Shown: positions 42,580 through 52,347, counted from the stretch's first letter. The stretch is 64,000 nucleotides of DNA from an uncultured Bacteroidales bacterium (GCA_905234755.1 CAJOIT010000003.1:197135-261134); one strand, 5' to 3'. The notes: generated from the sequence alone by a model not told the origin. A program made the numbers and translations.

Positions 42580-43230
42580 CTATGCGTATTTTACAATTAT
42601 AGTCTTGATGATTTTTCCAACATGTTTTGCCATGTCGGTGGTGCGCTCCATGTGCTGCACGATTTCCTTGTTCTTGATGATTTCCTTTGTGTCGGTCTCT
42701 TCTTCGAAGAGTTTCTTCACAAAGTTCTCGTATATTTCATCGGCTTCCTGTTCAAGGTCGTGGAGAAGCTCGCATTGCTTGAGAGCTGTTTCCGGCTTTT
42801 TGTTTACTGTCTTGAGTTCGTGAAGCGAAATGTTGATTGCATTGCAGCATTCGCTGATGATTTCAGTCATGCGAACCGAAATTTCAGGAATCTGCTTCGG
42901 ACGGAACAACAATATTCGCTTCGAGGTGGAATTGATGAAGTCCAAAGTGTCGTCAACAGTTTCGCAAAGGCTGTGTATGTCTTCGCGGTCGAATGGAGTT
43001 ATGAAAGACTTGTTGAGTTCCTCGTATATTTTTGCAATTTCGGTGTCCGACTGAGTTTCGCATTCCTTGATTATCTTGTAGTCTTCTTCCATTTCTTCAA
43101 ACGAAGACTTTTTTATCAGTTCGGCTTGCTGTTTTGCTGCTTTTGCTAATAAATCACCAATGTTGTTTATCATCGGGAAAAACTTGTTCTCCTTGGGTTT
43201 CAGTGGTGAAAAAATAGAATTAATAGACAT
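42580..43230 (-). CDS. DUF47 (PhoU-like) phosphate transport regulator
   Basis: From ATG 43230 the product is 216 residues. It is preceded by AAAGGAAAA, one of the few SD-like sites here, and by a -7 box at 43254-43261, which rule out the longer frame. It is all-helical and acidic, with repeated E/D-rich helices typical of DUF47/Pit accessory proteins (FDREDIHSLCETVDDTLDF). It is thought to control the partner PiT transporter. Confidence 0.9.
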   Translation of the reverse strand: MSINSIFSPLKPKENKFFPMINNIGDLLAKAAKQQAELIKKSSFEEMEEDYKIIKECETQSDTEIAKIYEELNKSFITPFDREDIHSLCETVDDTLDFINSTSKRILLFRPKQIPEISVRMTEIISECCNAINISLHELKTVNKKPETALKQCELLHDLEQEADEIYENFVKKLFEEETDTKEIIKNKEIVQHMERTTDMAKHVGKIIKTIIVKYA

Positions 43231-43253
43231 TTTTCCTTTTAATTTTTGTGTCG

Positions 43254-43261
43254 CAAAAATA
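43254..43261 (-). promoter_or_regulatory. Predicted -7 box for the DUF47-pit operon
   Basis: TATTTTTGCGA on the minus strand, 24 nt before the ATG at 43230; matches TAnnTTTG. Confidence 0.55.
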
Positions 43262-43339
43262 TCATTTTTCAATGTTTTTTGCAATACCTATTTTTGTCAT
43301 TTTGGGGTGAAAATATGGCAAAAAGTTACTTTTTAACCA

Positions 43340-43693
43340 TTATTTTTCTGATATACAGATGATTTCGACTATTGTGCCGACCATGCATATACTTGCAGCC
43401 AAAGGCTTGGTTTCGTATTTTACAAATACTTCTTTGCCGTCTTCCAGCTTAATGTTGTCGAATTTTTTGAGGTTTGTCGGTTCAAGTTTTTTACCATTGT
43501 CAAGCACAAGTACCCACGAACATCCGTCAAGACCTGTTAGGTTTTTAAGTGTGGCGTGTACACTGTCGGGGCATTGCTGCACCACTTCCTTTGTCTCGTT
43601 TTGTGATTCGATGGAATTTAAAGGTTTGCTGCATGAAATAATCATGCAGCAAACCATAATAATCAATATCGCAATGCTGTTACAGGCTTTCAT
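43340..43693 (-). CDS. Small lipoprotein of unknown function
   Basis: The product is 117 residues from ATG 43693 (leader ending MIISC, lipobox). Its start overlaps the last 14 nt of the GT117 gene, so they are likely co-transcribed; the longer frame to 43792 only re-reads that gene in another frame. The mature part has CSWVLVLDNGKKLEPTNL, which resembles short DUF-type lipoproteins that bind no known ligand, and three further Cys residues. Function unknown. Confidence 0.65.
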   Translation of the reverse strand: MKACNSIAILIIMVCCMIISCSKPLNSIESQNETKEVVQQCPDSVHATLKNLTGLDGCSWVLVLDNGKKLEPTNLKKFDNIKLEDGKEVFVKYETKPLAASICMVGTIVEIICISEK

Positions 43694-46600
43694 ACCATGC
43701 AGCGTTTTCTTGGTAAATGTTAAAGTATGTGTTGAACAATTCTGTTCTTTCGTTCTTCTGGAACAGCGAAACAATCTTGCCGAGGGTTGCAATGTTTATT
43801 TGTATTTCCTGAGCATTGGTGTTTCGTTTGCTCTTGTCGAGGGTCTTGTAGTATCCTAGTTCGGTCATGATTGTATTGATTCCATCGGTGAGGATGCTGT
43901 CAGCGATTTCTGGTTCGCCTGTCTGGTAGTAACCGTCAACATATTCGCAGTCGAAATAGGATATTGGGAACATTGATGGCGGCATTACCGAGTCGCATCT
44001 TGCCATAACTTCCTTTGCTTTGTCTATTTTGCCTTCCTTTACGAGAGCCTTTGCAAGTTCACCAAAATTGTTCCTGATTTTCACAATCTTTGTGGTGCGA
44101 ATAATTGTCTGGTCAATATAGACATTCGGGTCGTTGATGTTGCCCCATGTGTAAACATTCATCAGGTTGTTGTACATGATGTCGGTGTTGATGTCGCTGC
44201 TGGCAACGCCATTAGGAGCTTTTGCCTTCTTGTTCATAGGGGTGAGACGGAATGCAAAGCCTTCGTTGTGGAAGTAATTGTCGAGGTTGAGCGTATGACG
44301 GCTTCCGAGCGATGTGATGTAAATCGGGCGTTCCCAGTCGTTGGTGTTGAGCAGGTCAAGTATCATCATCTCGTTTTTCAGCAGGTATTCTCTGTTGAGG
44401 TCGATGTTGAGTACTGTATCGAAGTAAATTTCAGTTTCGCCAGCGGTGTCCTTGTAGTATCCCGGATATACGCAACCATATTCGATTACTTTCTTCGGGT
44501 CGGCCTTGAACGAGAATTTCTTCGATGGGAATAAATAATAGGTGTCATCACCTGATTTCACCGAGTTCTTGTCGTTGTTGATGTACGCTATGAAATCGGG
44601 TAGAGGCATGAATCCGTTTTCCTTGCGGCGCGAATCCAGCATCAGCTGGTCACGAGTGTTGGGTTCGTACTTGATGCGTTCGAGCGACAAAGGCATTGGC
44701 TTTGCATCGTAGCTTGCGCATTTCATCTGGTCTATGTACCAGTCGGACGCGAAGTATGGCAGACAGCAAATCTTAACATCTGGTCTTATGCCTTCAACTT
44801 CCTGGGCGTACCATACGGGGAAGGTATCGTTGTCGCCGTGGGTGAACAGGATTGCATTAGGAGCGCAGGTTTCCAAGTAGTTGCGTGCAAAGTCGTGTGC
44901 TGCGTAGCGGTTGCTGCGGTCGTGGTCGTCCCAGTTTTGTTCTGCCATTATGTAAGGCACTGGTGCGCAAATCAGTAATGCGACAATTCCTGCAACTGCG
45001 CCTGGCGTGAACTTCTTGAAAAGTTCGTATATTGCAGCTGCGCCAAGTCCAATCCATATTGCGAAAGCATAGAACGACCCTGCGTATGCGTAGTCACGCT
45101 CACGCGGTTGAATTGGTGTCTGGTTGAGGTAAACCACAATTGCTATACCAGTGAGAATGAAAAGCAAAGAAACAATCCACCAGTCCTTTGTGTTCTTCCA
45201 AAGCTGATAGACAAGTCCGATGAGACCGAGTATCAGCGGAAGCATAAAGTAGCGGTTATGTCCCTTGTTGTTCTTCAGGTAGTCGGGCAGGAGACTTTGG
45301 TCGCCGAGGCGTGCATTGTCCCAAGCATCGAAACCAGTAATCCAGTTGCCGTGGATTGTGTTGCCATGACCTTGAATGTCATTCTGCCTTCCAGAGAAGT
45401 TCCATAGGAAGTAGCGCCAGTACATCCAGTTAAGCTGGTAGTTTACAAAGAACTTTAAGTTGTTAAGTCCTGTTGGCTTTTTTTGCGATGGTTTCATTCC
45501 TCCAAAGTCCTTGTAAACCGAAATATGTTCGGCTTCGCGGCTGTACATACGCGGGAATACGCGGCATCCGTTTGCCTTAAAAACTGGCTTAAACCTATGA
45601 CCTACGCTTACATACTTGTCGCCACGCTTGGTGTAGATTTCCGTAGTGTTTTCGTATTTCTCGAATTGTGCGTTGAAATCCTGTCCATAGAGCAGTGGAC
45701 GGTCTCCGTATTGTTCGCGGTTAAGATAGGATAGAAGGTTGAACATATCTTCGGGATTGTTCTGGTTCATTGGCGGATTGGCGTTTGACCTTATTATTAT
45801 TATTGCGTAGCTTGAGTATCCGATGAGAATCATGGTCAGGAAAACCATTGCGGTGTTCAGCAGCGATCTGTGCTTCTTTGCTATGAACTTTATCAAGCAG
45901 AATACTACTGCTGCGATTATCAGGATGTTGAAAAATGCGATTCCAGTAAAGAGCAATGCGCCTGTCAGTATCATCGCGAGAGTCGGGAAGATTGTGTTTA
46001 GAACAATGCTATCGCTCTTTTGTGTAAAGAAGATGCTGAGAACCAAGCAGGCAATTGTTAGGATTGTCCAAACTATAAGTCCTGTGTTGAACGGAGCGCC
46101 AATGGTGTTGGTGAACAAAAGTTCGAACTTTGATGCAACAACAGCGACACCCGGGATAATTCCCCACATAATCACTGCGATAGCGAGCAGAGAAATTATG
46201 CCAGTAAGCATAAATCCCCAGAATCTGCGACCACTTGTCTGTGGCTTGAACTTACGGTAGTAAACAACAAATGCAATTGCAGGGAGTGTAAGCAAGTTCA
46301 ACAGGTGAACGCCAATTGCCATACCTTCCATAAGACCGATGAGCAGAATCCATCTTCTTGATGTCGGGTCATCTACATCTGAATCGTACCATTTTGTTAT
46401 AGCCCAGAACACTATTGCAGTGAAGAATGACGAGAAGGCGTAAACTTCACCTTCTACAGCCGAGAACCAGAAGGTGTCGGAGTAGGTGTATGCTAATGCG
46501 CCTATCGTGCTGCAAGCCAATATTGCGATAGTGTTACCGACATTGTAGTTGCCGTCTTTGGCTATCAAGTGCTTGGCAAGGAAAGTGATTGTCCAGAAGA

Positions 46601-46883
46601 GGAACAATATTGTAAATGCACTTGCCAATGCCGACATCGAGTTTATCATCATGGCAACCTGTTCGGGACCAGATGCAAACATTGCGAAGAATCGTGCTAT
46701 AACCATAAAGAACGGAGCTCCGGGCGGGTGTCCGATTTGCATTTTGTTTGATGAGGAAATGAATTCACCGCAGTCCCAGAAGCTGACGGTTGGTTCTATT
46801 GTCAGCAGGTAGGTGATTGCTGCTACTAAAAATACCACCCATCCGGTAATGGTATTCAGCAGTTTAAATCTTTTTTCAGTCAT
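43680..46883 (-). CDS. GT117 (DUF2723) membrane glycosyltransferase
   Basis: The 1067 residues start with a helix and TVSFWDCGEFISSSNKMQI, then GHPPGAPFF, the acidic motif of GT-C type protein O-mannosyltransferase relatives. About 11-12 membrane helices follow to residue ~660. The soluble C-terminal ~400 residues (ILFTHGDNDTFPVWYAQEV, YITSLGSRHTLNLDNY) end in helices like TPR. The family is widespread in Bacteroidota and is listed as glycosyltransferase 117; it probably uses a lipid-linked sugar. The acceptor is unknown. Confidence 0.9.
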   Translation of the reverse strand: MTEKRFKLLNTITGWVVFLVAAITYLLTIEPTVSFWDCGEFISSSNKMQIGHPPGAPFFMVIARFFAMFASGPEQVAMMINSMSALASAFTILFLFWTITFLAKHLIAKDGNYNVGNTIAILACSTIGALAYTYSDTFWFSAVEGEVYAFSSFFTAIVFWAITKWYDSDVDDPTSRRWILLIGLMEGMAIGVHLLNLLTLPAIAFVVYYRKFKPQTSGRRFWGFMLTGIISLLAIAVIMWGIIPGVAVVASKFELLFTNTIGAPFNTGLIVWTILTIACLVLSIFFTQKSDSIVLNTIFPTLAMILTGALLFTGIAFFNILIIAAVVFCLIKFIAKKHRSLLNTAMVFLTMILIGYSSYAIIIIRSNANPPMNQNNPEDMFNLLSYLNREQYGDRPLLYGQDFNAQFEKYENTTEIYTKRGDKYVSVGHRFKPVFKANGCRVFPRMYSREAEHISVYKDFGGMKPSQKKPTGLNNLKFFVNYQLNWMYWRYFLWNFSGRQNDIQGHGNTIHGNWITGFDAWDNARLGDQSLLPDYLKNNKGHNRYFMLPLILGLIGLVYQLWKNTKDWWIVSLLFILTGIAIVVYLNQTPIQPRERDYAYAGSFYAFAIWIGLGAAAIYELFKKFTPGAVAGIVALLICAPVPYIMAEQNWDDHDRSNRYAAHDFARNYLETCAPNAILFTHGDNDTFPVWYAQEVEGIRPDVKICCLPYFASDWYIDQMKCASYDAKPMPLSLERIKYEPNTRDQLMLDSRRKENGFMPLPDFIAYINNDKNSVKSGDDTYYLFPSKKFSFKADPKKVIEYGCVYPGYYKDTAGETEIYFDTVLNIDLNREYLLKNEMMILDLLNTNDWERPIYITSLGSRHTLNLDNYFHNEGFAFRLTPMNKKAKAPNGVASSDINTDIMYNNLMNVYTWGNINDPNVYIDQTIIRTTKIVKIRNNFGELAKALVKEGKIDKAKEVMARCDSVMPPSMFPISYFDCEYVDGYYQTGEPEIADSILTDGINTIMTELGYYKTLDKSKRNTNAQEIQINIATLGKIVSLFQKNERTELFNTYFNIYQENAAWYESL

Positions 46884-46908
46884 TACAGTTTAAATTTTTA
46901 TGAAATTG

Positions 46909-46916
46909 CAAAGATA
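46909..46916 (-). promoter_or_regulatory. Predicted -7 box for the GT117 gene
   Basis: TATCTTTGCAA on the minus strand, 26 nt before the ATG; matches TAnnTTTG. Confidence 0.55.
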
Positions 46917-46922
46917 GGATTT

Positions 46923-47030
46923 TTATTGATTCAATGATTCAAAGATTTGATGATTTGATAATTTGAAGATTCAAAGATTTGAAGATTCAAAATTATTGTC
47001 AATTATCCATTGTCCATTATCAATTATCAA
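46923..47030. repeat. AT-rich short-word repeat tract
   Basis: GATTCAAAGATTTGA-type words alternate in tandem and then pass into AATTATCCATTGTCCATTAT words. No spacers of fixed size, so not CRISPR. Similar text occurs at 16500-16530 and, in another variant (TTACGATTT), at 20800-20835 and 49985-50025. Confidence 0.5.
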
Positions 47031-48403
47031 TTCCCTTTTTCGTATTTGTTTATTATCTCAACAATTTTTGACGAATCGAAGTCCTTGTCAAGGATTATGT
47101 TGTTTCCGTTGAGGAGGTAGATGCGAGGGGTTTTGTAGGTGCCGTAATCGTAGTCGTATGTGCCAACGCCTTCTGGGTCGCTGACATTTATCCAGTTGAG
47201 TTCGTTTTCGGCGATGTATTCCTTCCACTGGTCGTATTCGGCTTCGGTATAGACGGCAAATACTTCTGCGCCCATTGCTTTAAGGGTAGGGTAGTCGGCT
47301 TGTATGTGGCCAACTTTCTCGATGCAGACTTCGCATTCGGAATCCCAGAAAACCAGAATCTTGTATTTGGATTTTAATCCGTACAGAGATTGTTCTTGTC
47401 CGTTTTGGTCGGGGAGTACAATGTTCTTGCCTTGCATACCTATGACATTTGATTTGGTAATGTCGTATCTCCATTTTACCCATGTATAGTCGTAATCGCT
47501 TATCCACCAAGGTTTTTCATTGTAGTATTCCTCCCACAATTTGCATGATACCGCTTCGAGTCTTAGGTCTCTTGGGTAAGTGTGTAATGTGGATAAGTAG
47601 GTTATGACTATGCAGTCGAGAATATGCGCTCTGTATTCGCTCTGCGGGTCGGTTTTATGGATAATATGTTCGGCATTTGCTATGGCAACCATAATGTTGT
47701 CGGCGTATGCATCTATATTTTTTTCGCAGTATTTTTCAATGAACATTCTGAACGAATATTCGGGTGTGTTCAGCAGGTCTGGATTTGAGAAATCAAGGTC
47801 GGTAATGGGATTATAGTCGGGCCATTGTGCTCCGAATGCCATTTTGTAGAGGTTATAAAGGAAATCGCCTTTCTTCTGCTTCTTCATTTCACTATGGAGG
47901 AAGTCAAGGTATTGGCTGTTGATGCTGTCGATTTCCTTTTTGATTTCAATGGTGTCATAGCCCCAATGCTTATTTCCCGCTAAAATTACCATTTTATCGT
48001 CCAGTTGTTTCCTGTATCCGAGTATTGTCTTATGAGCCTCGTTGAACGACTTGCTTGTTTCGTCTCCGCTTACTTTCAAATGATTAGCAGGGTCTTCGAT
48101 GTCGGTGGAAAGTGTGAGAGTTTTCTTGTTGTTGGCAAAGTGGAAGTCGAACAATTTTTCCCCTTTTATAAATATATAGTATATTCCTTGTGGCAAAGTG
48201 TTTTTTCCTTTGAATTCAGCAATTCCGTTCTTGCATTTTGTCGAATCGAGCGTAAGGCTTTCGAATCCGTGATACTGAGCGAGATAAACATACTGGTCGG
48301 GAAGGTTTTGTATCTCCATTTTAATGCTGTAAGCCCTTGCCGAAACGACAAAGGCTTGCAGTGTAATTATTGTCAGAAGGATTCTAATGATTGTTTTTTT
48401 CAT
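47027..48403 (-). CDS. Exported TlpA-like thioredoxin-fold protein (CEVC active site)
   Basis: The 458 residues have a signal peptide to about residue 24, a DUF4369-type beta domain (IQNLPDQYVYLAQYHG), a helical DUF5106-like middle and a C-terminal thioredoxin domain with FWDSECEVCIEK as the redox motif and KTPRIYLLN with the cis-Pro. It likely acts as a periplasmic disulfide reductase or oxidase. Its start overlaps the end of the CGHC paralogue by 20 nt, so the pair is co-translated. Confidence 0.85.
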   Translation of the reverse strand: MKKTIIRILLTIITLQAFVVSARAYSIKMEIQNLPDQYVYLAQYHGFESLTLDSTKCKNGIAEFKGKNTLPQGIYYIFIKGEKLFDFHFANNKKTLTLSTDIEDPANHLKVSGDETSKSFNEAHKTILGYRKQLDDKMVILAGNKHWGYDTIEIKKEIDSINSQYLDFLHSEMKKQKKGDFLYNLYKMAFGAQWPDYNPITDLDFSNPDLLNTPEYSFRMFIEKYCEKNIDAYADNIMVAIANAEHIIHKTDPQSEYRAHILDCIVITYLSTLHTYPRDLRLEAVSCKLWEEYYNEKPWWISDYDYTWVKWRYDITKSNVIGMQGKNIVLPDQNGQEQSLYGLKSKYKILVFWDSECEVCIEKVGHIQADYPTLKAMGAEVFAVYTEAEYDQWKEYIAENELNWINVSDPEGVGTYDYDYGTYKTPRIYLLNGNNIILDKDFDSSKIVEIINKYEKGN

Positions 48404-49892
48404 GTTCTTCCTTCCGTTTCTCGAACAAAATCAAATCCTTGATGTTTTCTACATTCAAACGCTTGCCGACAATCTTCTTGTTCTTGTCGAGTACATAAAT
48501 GACAGGTGTACTGTAGATGTCGTAGTAGTCGCGGAATTTTGAATGTGGGTAAGGTCCGTCCCAGACATTTATCCAATGGTCGTCCTTGATGTCCTTGTCG
48601 TTGATGAATTCCTGCCATTCCTTCTTGTCGTACTGGGTATAGATTGCAAACACCTTTACGCCCAAGTCTTTGAGAGTGTCGCGGAATTCCTTGATGAGTT
48701 TTGGAACTTCCTTCTTGCAGTGTCCGCATGATGGTTCCCAGAAAATCAGCACTGTGAAGTCGGACTTTATGTCGTGGAGGTTGTAGTAGCGGTCGTCTAC
48801 GCTTTGCATTCTTGTAAGGTTGTATGCAACGCTTCCGAGGCGGGTAGGGGTAATCTTTTCAACTCTTTCCTTCAGTTTCGACATGAATGCGGTGTCGGCC
48901 CATTCGGCTTTCCCGCTCAGGTACCAGTCTTCGGCGATAGCAACAAATACAGCATCATAGCCCATGATTTTGGATTCCTCAAAGTAGTTGAGCAAGTGCG
49001 AAAGCGTGTACTTGTATATCAGCGAGTCGCCTTTCATAAGGCCTTTTTCGTAAGTCATCTGTATGACATTGTGTGCGTCAACAATCAGAGAGTCGGGTGA
49101 CGGAACAACCATCTTCTCGAAGTAATAGTTGAGCTTTGATTCGTAAATAGGTGTGCGGACAAGACCTTCTTCCTCGAAGTCGATGTAGTCGAAGTAGTGT
49201 TTCTTGTAGTATTTATACTGGAAAGTAGAGTCTGTGATTACTCCGTTTTCATCGCGTGGAAAATCAGGAATTTCTACATCGTGCATCGAGCGCATGATTG
49301 AGCCGAAAAGAGTTCCTTTGTTTTCGTTTTCAACCTTTTTCATGTATTCGATACGGCGTTCGTTCAGGTTTCTCATCTTTTCGTATTCGGCTTCCTTTGC
49401 ATCCTTGTCATCGCCAGCCTTCTTGATTGCCTTTTCGATTTCAATGCGTTCCTGTTGCAAGTCCATCATGTGGCGCTGATAGTTGTTGAAGGCAACATTT
49501 TCGGGACTTCCCTTGATTTTCATGTTCTTGACATAATTGGCAGTGTCGGTCTCTATCGAGAAGTTGCGCTGTCCTTCGGGACCCATCAGGAACTCAAAGA
49601 AATTCATATTTCGCGATGGCATCACTACTATATAAATTCCCTTGTGAATTTCCTTGTCGCCTTTCATCACTCCGTGACCGTTAGCATCCAATTTTATGGT
49701 GTCGATTACATATTTCTTTTCTCCGAGGTGGTGACCGACATATATTACTGTGTCGCTTACGCCCTTTATTGTAAATTCAATGTTGTACTTGCTATTATCC
49801 TTTGTCGTCTTGCCTTTTTTCTGAGCAAACGAAGCAAAGCAGCAAATTGTCATAACCAAGATAATAATGCCTAACTTTTTCATGAGTCTCAT
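48384..49892 (-). CDS. Exported TlpA-like thioredoxin-fold protein (CGHC active site)
   Basis: The 502 residues have the same plan as its neighbour: leader ending FASFAQ, DUF4369-type strands, a long charged coiled-coil-like middle (~150-190, KAIKKAGDDKDAKEAEYEKM) and a thioredoxin domain with FWEPSCGHCKKE and STPVIYVLD. CGHC is the classic protein-disulfide-isomerase type motif. ATGs at 49892 and 49883 are both usable; the leader is better with the second (MKKLGI). Probably handles disulfides of exported proteins; its substrates are unknown. Confidence 0.87.
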   Translation of the reverse strand: MRLMKKLGIIILVMTICCFASFAQKKGKTTKDNSKYNIEFTIKGVSDTVIYVGHHLGEKKYVIDTIKLDANGHGVMKGDKEIHKGIYIVVMPSRNMNFFEFLMGPEGQRNFSIETDTANYVKNMKIKGSPENVAFNNYQRHMMDLQQERIEIEKAIKKAGDDKDAKEAEYEKMRNLNERRIEYMKKVENENKGTLFGSIMRSMHDVEIPDFPRDENGVITDSTFQYKYYKKHYFDYIDFEEEGLVRTPIYESKLNYYFEKMVVPSPDSLIVDAHNVIQMTYEKGLMKGDSLIYKYTLSHLLNYFEESKIMGYDAVFVAIAEDWYLSGKAEWADTAFMSKLKERVEKITPTRLGSVAYNLTRMQSVDDRYYNLHDIKSDFTVLIFWEPSCGHCKKEVPKLIKEFRDTLKDLGVKVFAIYTQYDKKEWQEFINDKDIKDDHWINVWDGPYPHSKFRDYYDIYSTPVIYVLDKNKKIVGKRLNVENIKDLILFEKRKEEHEKNNH

Positions 49893-49909
49893 TATTTAAT
49901 TCCAAACTG

Positions 49910-49917
49910 CAAAATTA
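49910..49917 (-). promoter_or_regulatory. Predicted -7 box for the thioredoxin pair
   Basis: TAATTTTGCAG on the minus strand, 18-27 nt before the two candidate ATGs; matches TAnnTTTG. Confidence 0.55.
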
Positions 49918-50049
49918 GAATTTTTATCGGAATGAAGTCTTATAAAGAATTTAAAAATCTTAAAGAAATGTGAAGCAATGATTTATTTACGATTTACGAT
50001 TTTGGATTTTTGATTTACGATTGCAAATCCGAAGGGCGCATCAGCGATG

Positions 50050-51987
50050 CTACTTCGGAACAAGTGCATCGTTATTCATTATGTATCGTTCGAGAGCCAG
50101 GTAAAGTCCTATCAGGTTGGCATTTTCGTTGTTATCAGTCGGTATCAGCGACAGATTGTTGTTCGTGTTGTCGAATTTGTATGTCTGGTTGGTGGTTATG
50201 AAATAGTCTCCGTATGTTATGCCGTTTAATTTTCTGCTGTCGTAATAATGTGTTGCGAAAGTGTTGGATCTGAATGTGTTGCAGGTGTCGAGCCCATGGT
50301 TTAGCCATGCTTCGTTTTCGGGATAGTCGATGCCATAACTGTGCTTGAAATAGGATAGTAGGCTTGGAGTTATGTCCCTGTGTGTTGCTATAGCAGGAAA
50401 ACGATGACTTTCGCGAAGCATCGGTGACCAAATGATTAGTGGAACATGATAGTTGTCGATGGTGTTGCTTCTGTCCTTGGTGTTGAACTTGTGGTCGCCA
50501 GTGATTATGAATATGGTATTGTCAAACTTTCCGCAATGCTCATATTCGTTGAAGAAATTTTTCAGGCAATCATCGGCGTACATGAACGAGGCGTTTTCCT
50601 TAACTGGTGTTGTCGGTTTGCCCTTTTGTGGCAAGGCTTTGTACTTGCTTATGTACTCGTCGGTATTTGGATACGTGAACGGGTCGTGGGTCGAGAGTGT
50701 GAGATAGATGTCCAAGCGAGGTGTTTTGTCATCGTTCTTTACATACGATATAGAATGCAAAAGCATGTATTCATCGAGAAGTCCCCATTTGTTTCTTTGT
50801 TCGGCTGATTCGTATTCGGGATTGTCGTAGAACATTTCCATTGAGTTGCGTTGTGCGAATATGTCCATGTCGTCAAATCCGTACCATCCGCCGTAGAAGA
50901 AAGTGCTTTTGTATCCGTTGTCGTTGAGTATTGTTGCCAAAGTGTTGAAGTTTGGCGCATCGCGTCTGTACGACATGAATCCCTTTTCACCGAAAGGCAA
51001 TGCTCCGAGTATTGATGGCAATGCCCCGAAAGTGCGTTCTGCTGTCGAGAGGCAGTTTTCCCAGACTAGCGAATGGTCGGCAAGCGAGTCGAGGAAAGGC
51101 GTTGCCGATGCTATGGTACTGTTTTTTCCGCTTATATAGTTGCCAAGCCCCTCGACAATGATGATTACGATGTTTGGCTTTTCTTCGCTCTTTTCAAGGT
51201 AGTTGGAAAGGATGTCTGGCGTTTCGTCCTTGTGCATGAAAGGGTAGTGGTAGTCAACAAATTCGTAATCGGGGAAATACGCAGCAAATTCATTTGACTT
51301 TTCTTGAAGTTCGGAGCTGGTGAACTGGATTATGTTGTTGTCTGACTTTAGGCTTTTGATTAAGTAGGCTGTCTTGTTTTCAATAATGTAGTATTTCCTG
51401 AATTCCATTCTCTGCCCGTTAATGCCGGGGAAGACGATGCTTGTTACGGCGATGGCGGCAAAAAGGATTTTAACCCACATTGGAACCTTGTAATGCGGTT
51501 GCGGAAAAATTATGTATACGATTGACTCAATGAAAATTAGCACCAATATTGGAATGTTGTACCAGCCGTTGGCGTTTAGGGTTACGAATATTTCCTTAGG
51601 TGAGTAGGCGGTTATTATGCTGTCGAGCGGAATGTGAGTTACAGCAAAATATATCGTGAGTGCTATGTTTGTACTGATGTATGTGGCAAAAATTGTCCTG
51701 ATGGTAATGTTTGCTGCAGTTTCCGAGATGCGGCTTATTAAATAATATATTAGGTATAGCGCTGCTACAATCCATCCTATGTAGGCGATGTCGGTCAGGA
51801 AGCCAAGAAGGCAATTTATAAATATGCTGGCTTGGTAGTGGGTGATTGCCAGTATGATAGACTCCAAAAGCCTGATTGCAAGGCATATTCCGAACAGAGT
51901 TATGCATTCGCAACAATATCCGTCGAGTGGTTTCAACAGCGATTTCAGTATATCCTTGAATCCTTTGCTTTCCATTGTTTTTGACAT
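50050..51987 (-). CDS. LTA-synthase-type sulfatase/phosphoethanolamine transferase family membrane protein
   Basis: The 645 residues have five membrane helices to about residue 200, then an alkaline-phosphatase-superfamily domain: NIVIIIVEGLG (metal Glu), STAERTFGALPS (nucleophile Thr), STHDPF and TGDHKF with later His residues. This is the LTA synthase/sulfatase fold. Gram-negative members transfer glycerol-phosphate or phosphoethanolamine to envelope glycans; the substrate here is unknown. The last codons overlap an inverted repeat (TCCGAA...TTCGGA, 50028-50060) that may terminate transcription. Confidence 0.88.
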   Translation of the reverse strand: MSKTMESKGFKDILKSLLKPLDGYCCECITLFGICLAIRLLESIILAITHYQASIFINCLLGFLTDIAYIGWIVAALYLIYYLISRISETAANITIRTIFATYISTNIALTIYFAVTHIPLDSIITAYSPKEIFVTLNANGWYNIPILVLIFIESIVYIIFPQPHYKVPMWVKILFAAIAVTSIVFPGINGQRMEFRKYYIIENKTAYLIKSLKSDNNIIQFTSSELQEKSNEFAAYFPDYEFVDYHYPFMHKDETPDILSNYLEKSEEKPNIVIIIVEGLGNYISGKNSTIASATPFLDSLADHSLVWENCLSTAERTFGALPSILGALPFGEKGFMSYRRDAPNFNTLATILNDNGYKSTFFYGGWYGFDDMDIFAQRNSMEMFYDNPEYESAEQRNKWGLLDEYMLLHSISYVKNDDKTPRLDIYLTLSTHDPFTYPNTDEYISKYKALPQKGKPTTPVKENASFMYADDCLKNFFNEYEHCGKFDNTIFIITGDHKFNTKDRSNTIDNYHVPLIIWSPMLRESHRFPAIATHRDITPSLLSYFKHSYGIDYPENEAWLNHGLDTCNTFRSNTFATHYYDSRKLNGITYGDYFITTNQTYKFDNTNNNLSLIPTDNNENANLIGLYLALERYIMNNDALVPK

Positions 51988-52030
51988 GCCTTATATAAAC
52001 GGACAACGCTTTATGATATTGTTATAAAAA

Positions 52031-52062
52031 CAAAAAAACTGCAAGTTTTGCTTGCAGTTTTT
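52031..52062 (-). terminator. Terminator after tRNA-Arg
   Basis: AAAACTGCAAG/CTTGCAGTTTT around TTTTG with a T run on either strand, 4 nt past the tRNA 3' end. It isolates the tRNA from the sulfatase-family gene. Confidence 0.85.
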
Positions 52063-52065
52063 CGG

Positions 52066-52140
52066 TGACCCATGAAGAATTCGAATCCTCAACCTTCTGA
52101 TCCGTAGTCAGATGCTCTAATCCAATTGAGCTAATGGGCC
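52066..52140 (-). tRNA. tRNA-Arg (anticodon ACG)
   Basis: The minus strand gives acceptor GGCCCAT paired with ATGGGTC (one G:U) and discriminator A, D arm AGCTCAATTGGATTAGAGC, anticodon stem TCTGA/TCAGA with loop CTACGGA (ACG, wobble A34 to be deaminated for CGN codons), and T arm with GATTCGAATTC. The 3' CCA is not encoded (CCG follows). Confidence 0.96.
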
Positions 52141-52154
52141 AAAATTTTCGACTG

Positions 52155-52184
52155 CAAAGGTACTGCTTTTTGTTTAATTGGCAA
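52155..52184 (-). promoter_or_regulatory. Promoter of tRNA-Arg, -33 and -7 boxes
   Basis: On the minus strand TTG (52182-52184) and TACCTTTG (52155-52162) with a 19-nt spacer; transcription would start ~10 nt before the tRNA. Confidence 0.6.
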
Positions 52185-52301
52185 GGGAAAAATTACTTTT
52201 TTTGAATGTTGATTGTATTTTGTTGCTAATTAGTAAGTTGCCACTTTTTTGGGGGGCATGATGATGCCATTCATAAATAATCTTTTTCAAACAATAAATT
52301 A

Positions 52302-52309
52302 TATCTTTG
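52302..52309 (+). promoter_or_regulatory. Predicted -7 box for the SUMF1-like gene
   Basis: TATCTTTGTG, 38 nt before the ATG at 52348; matches TAnnTTTG. Confidence 0.5.
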
Positions 52310-52347
52310 TGCGTTAGCTATATATGATTGATTAAATGGTTTTGACT

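Noticed and set aside
43694..43792. Longer start for the small lipoprotein after GT117
   Set aside because: The extra part re-reads the GT117 coding strand in another frame; the lipoprotein leader begins at 43693.
46923..47030. Repetitive tract that at first looks like a CRISPR array
   Set aside because: Words are of unequal length, there are no unique spacers of constant size, and no cas genes are in the window.
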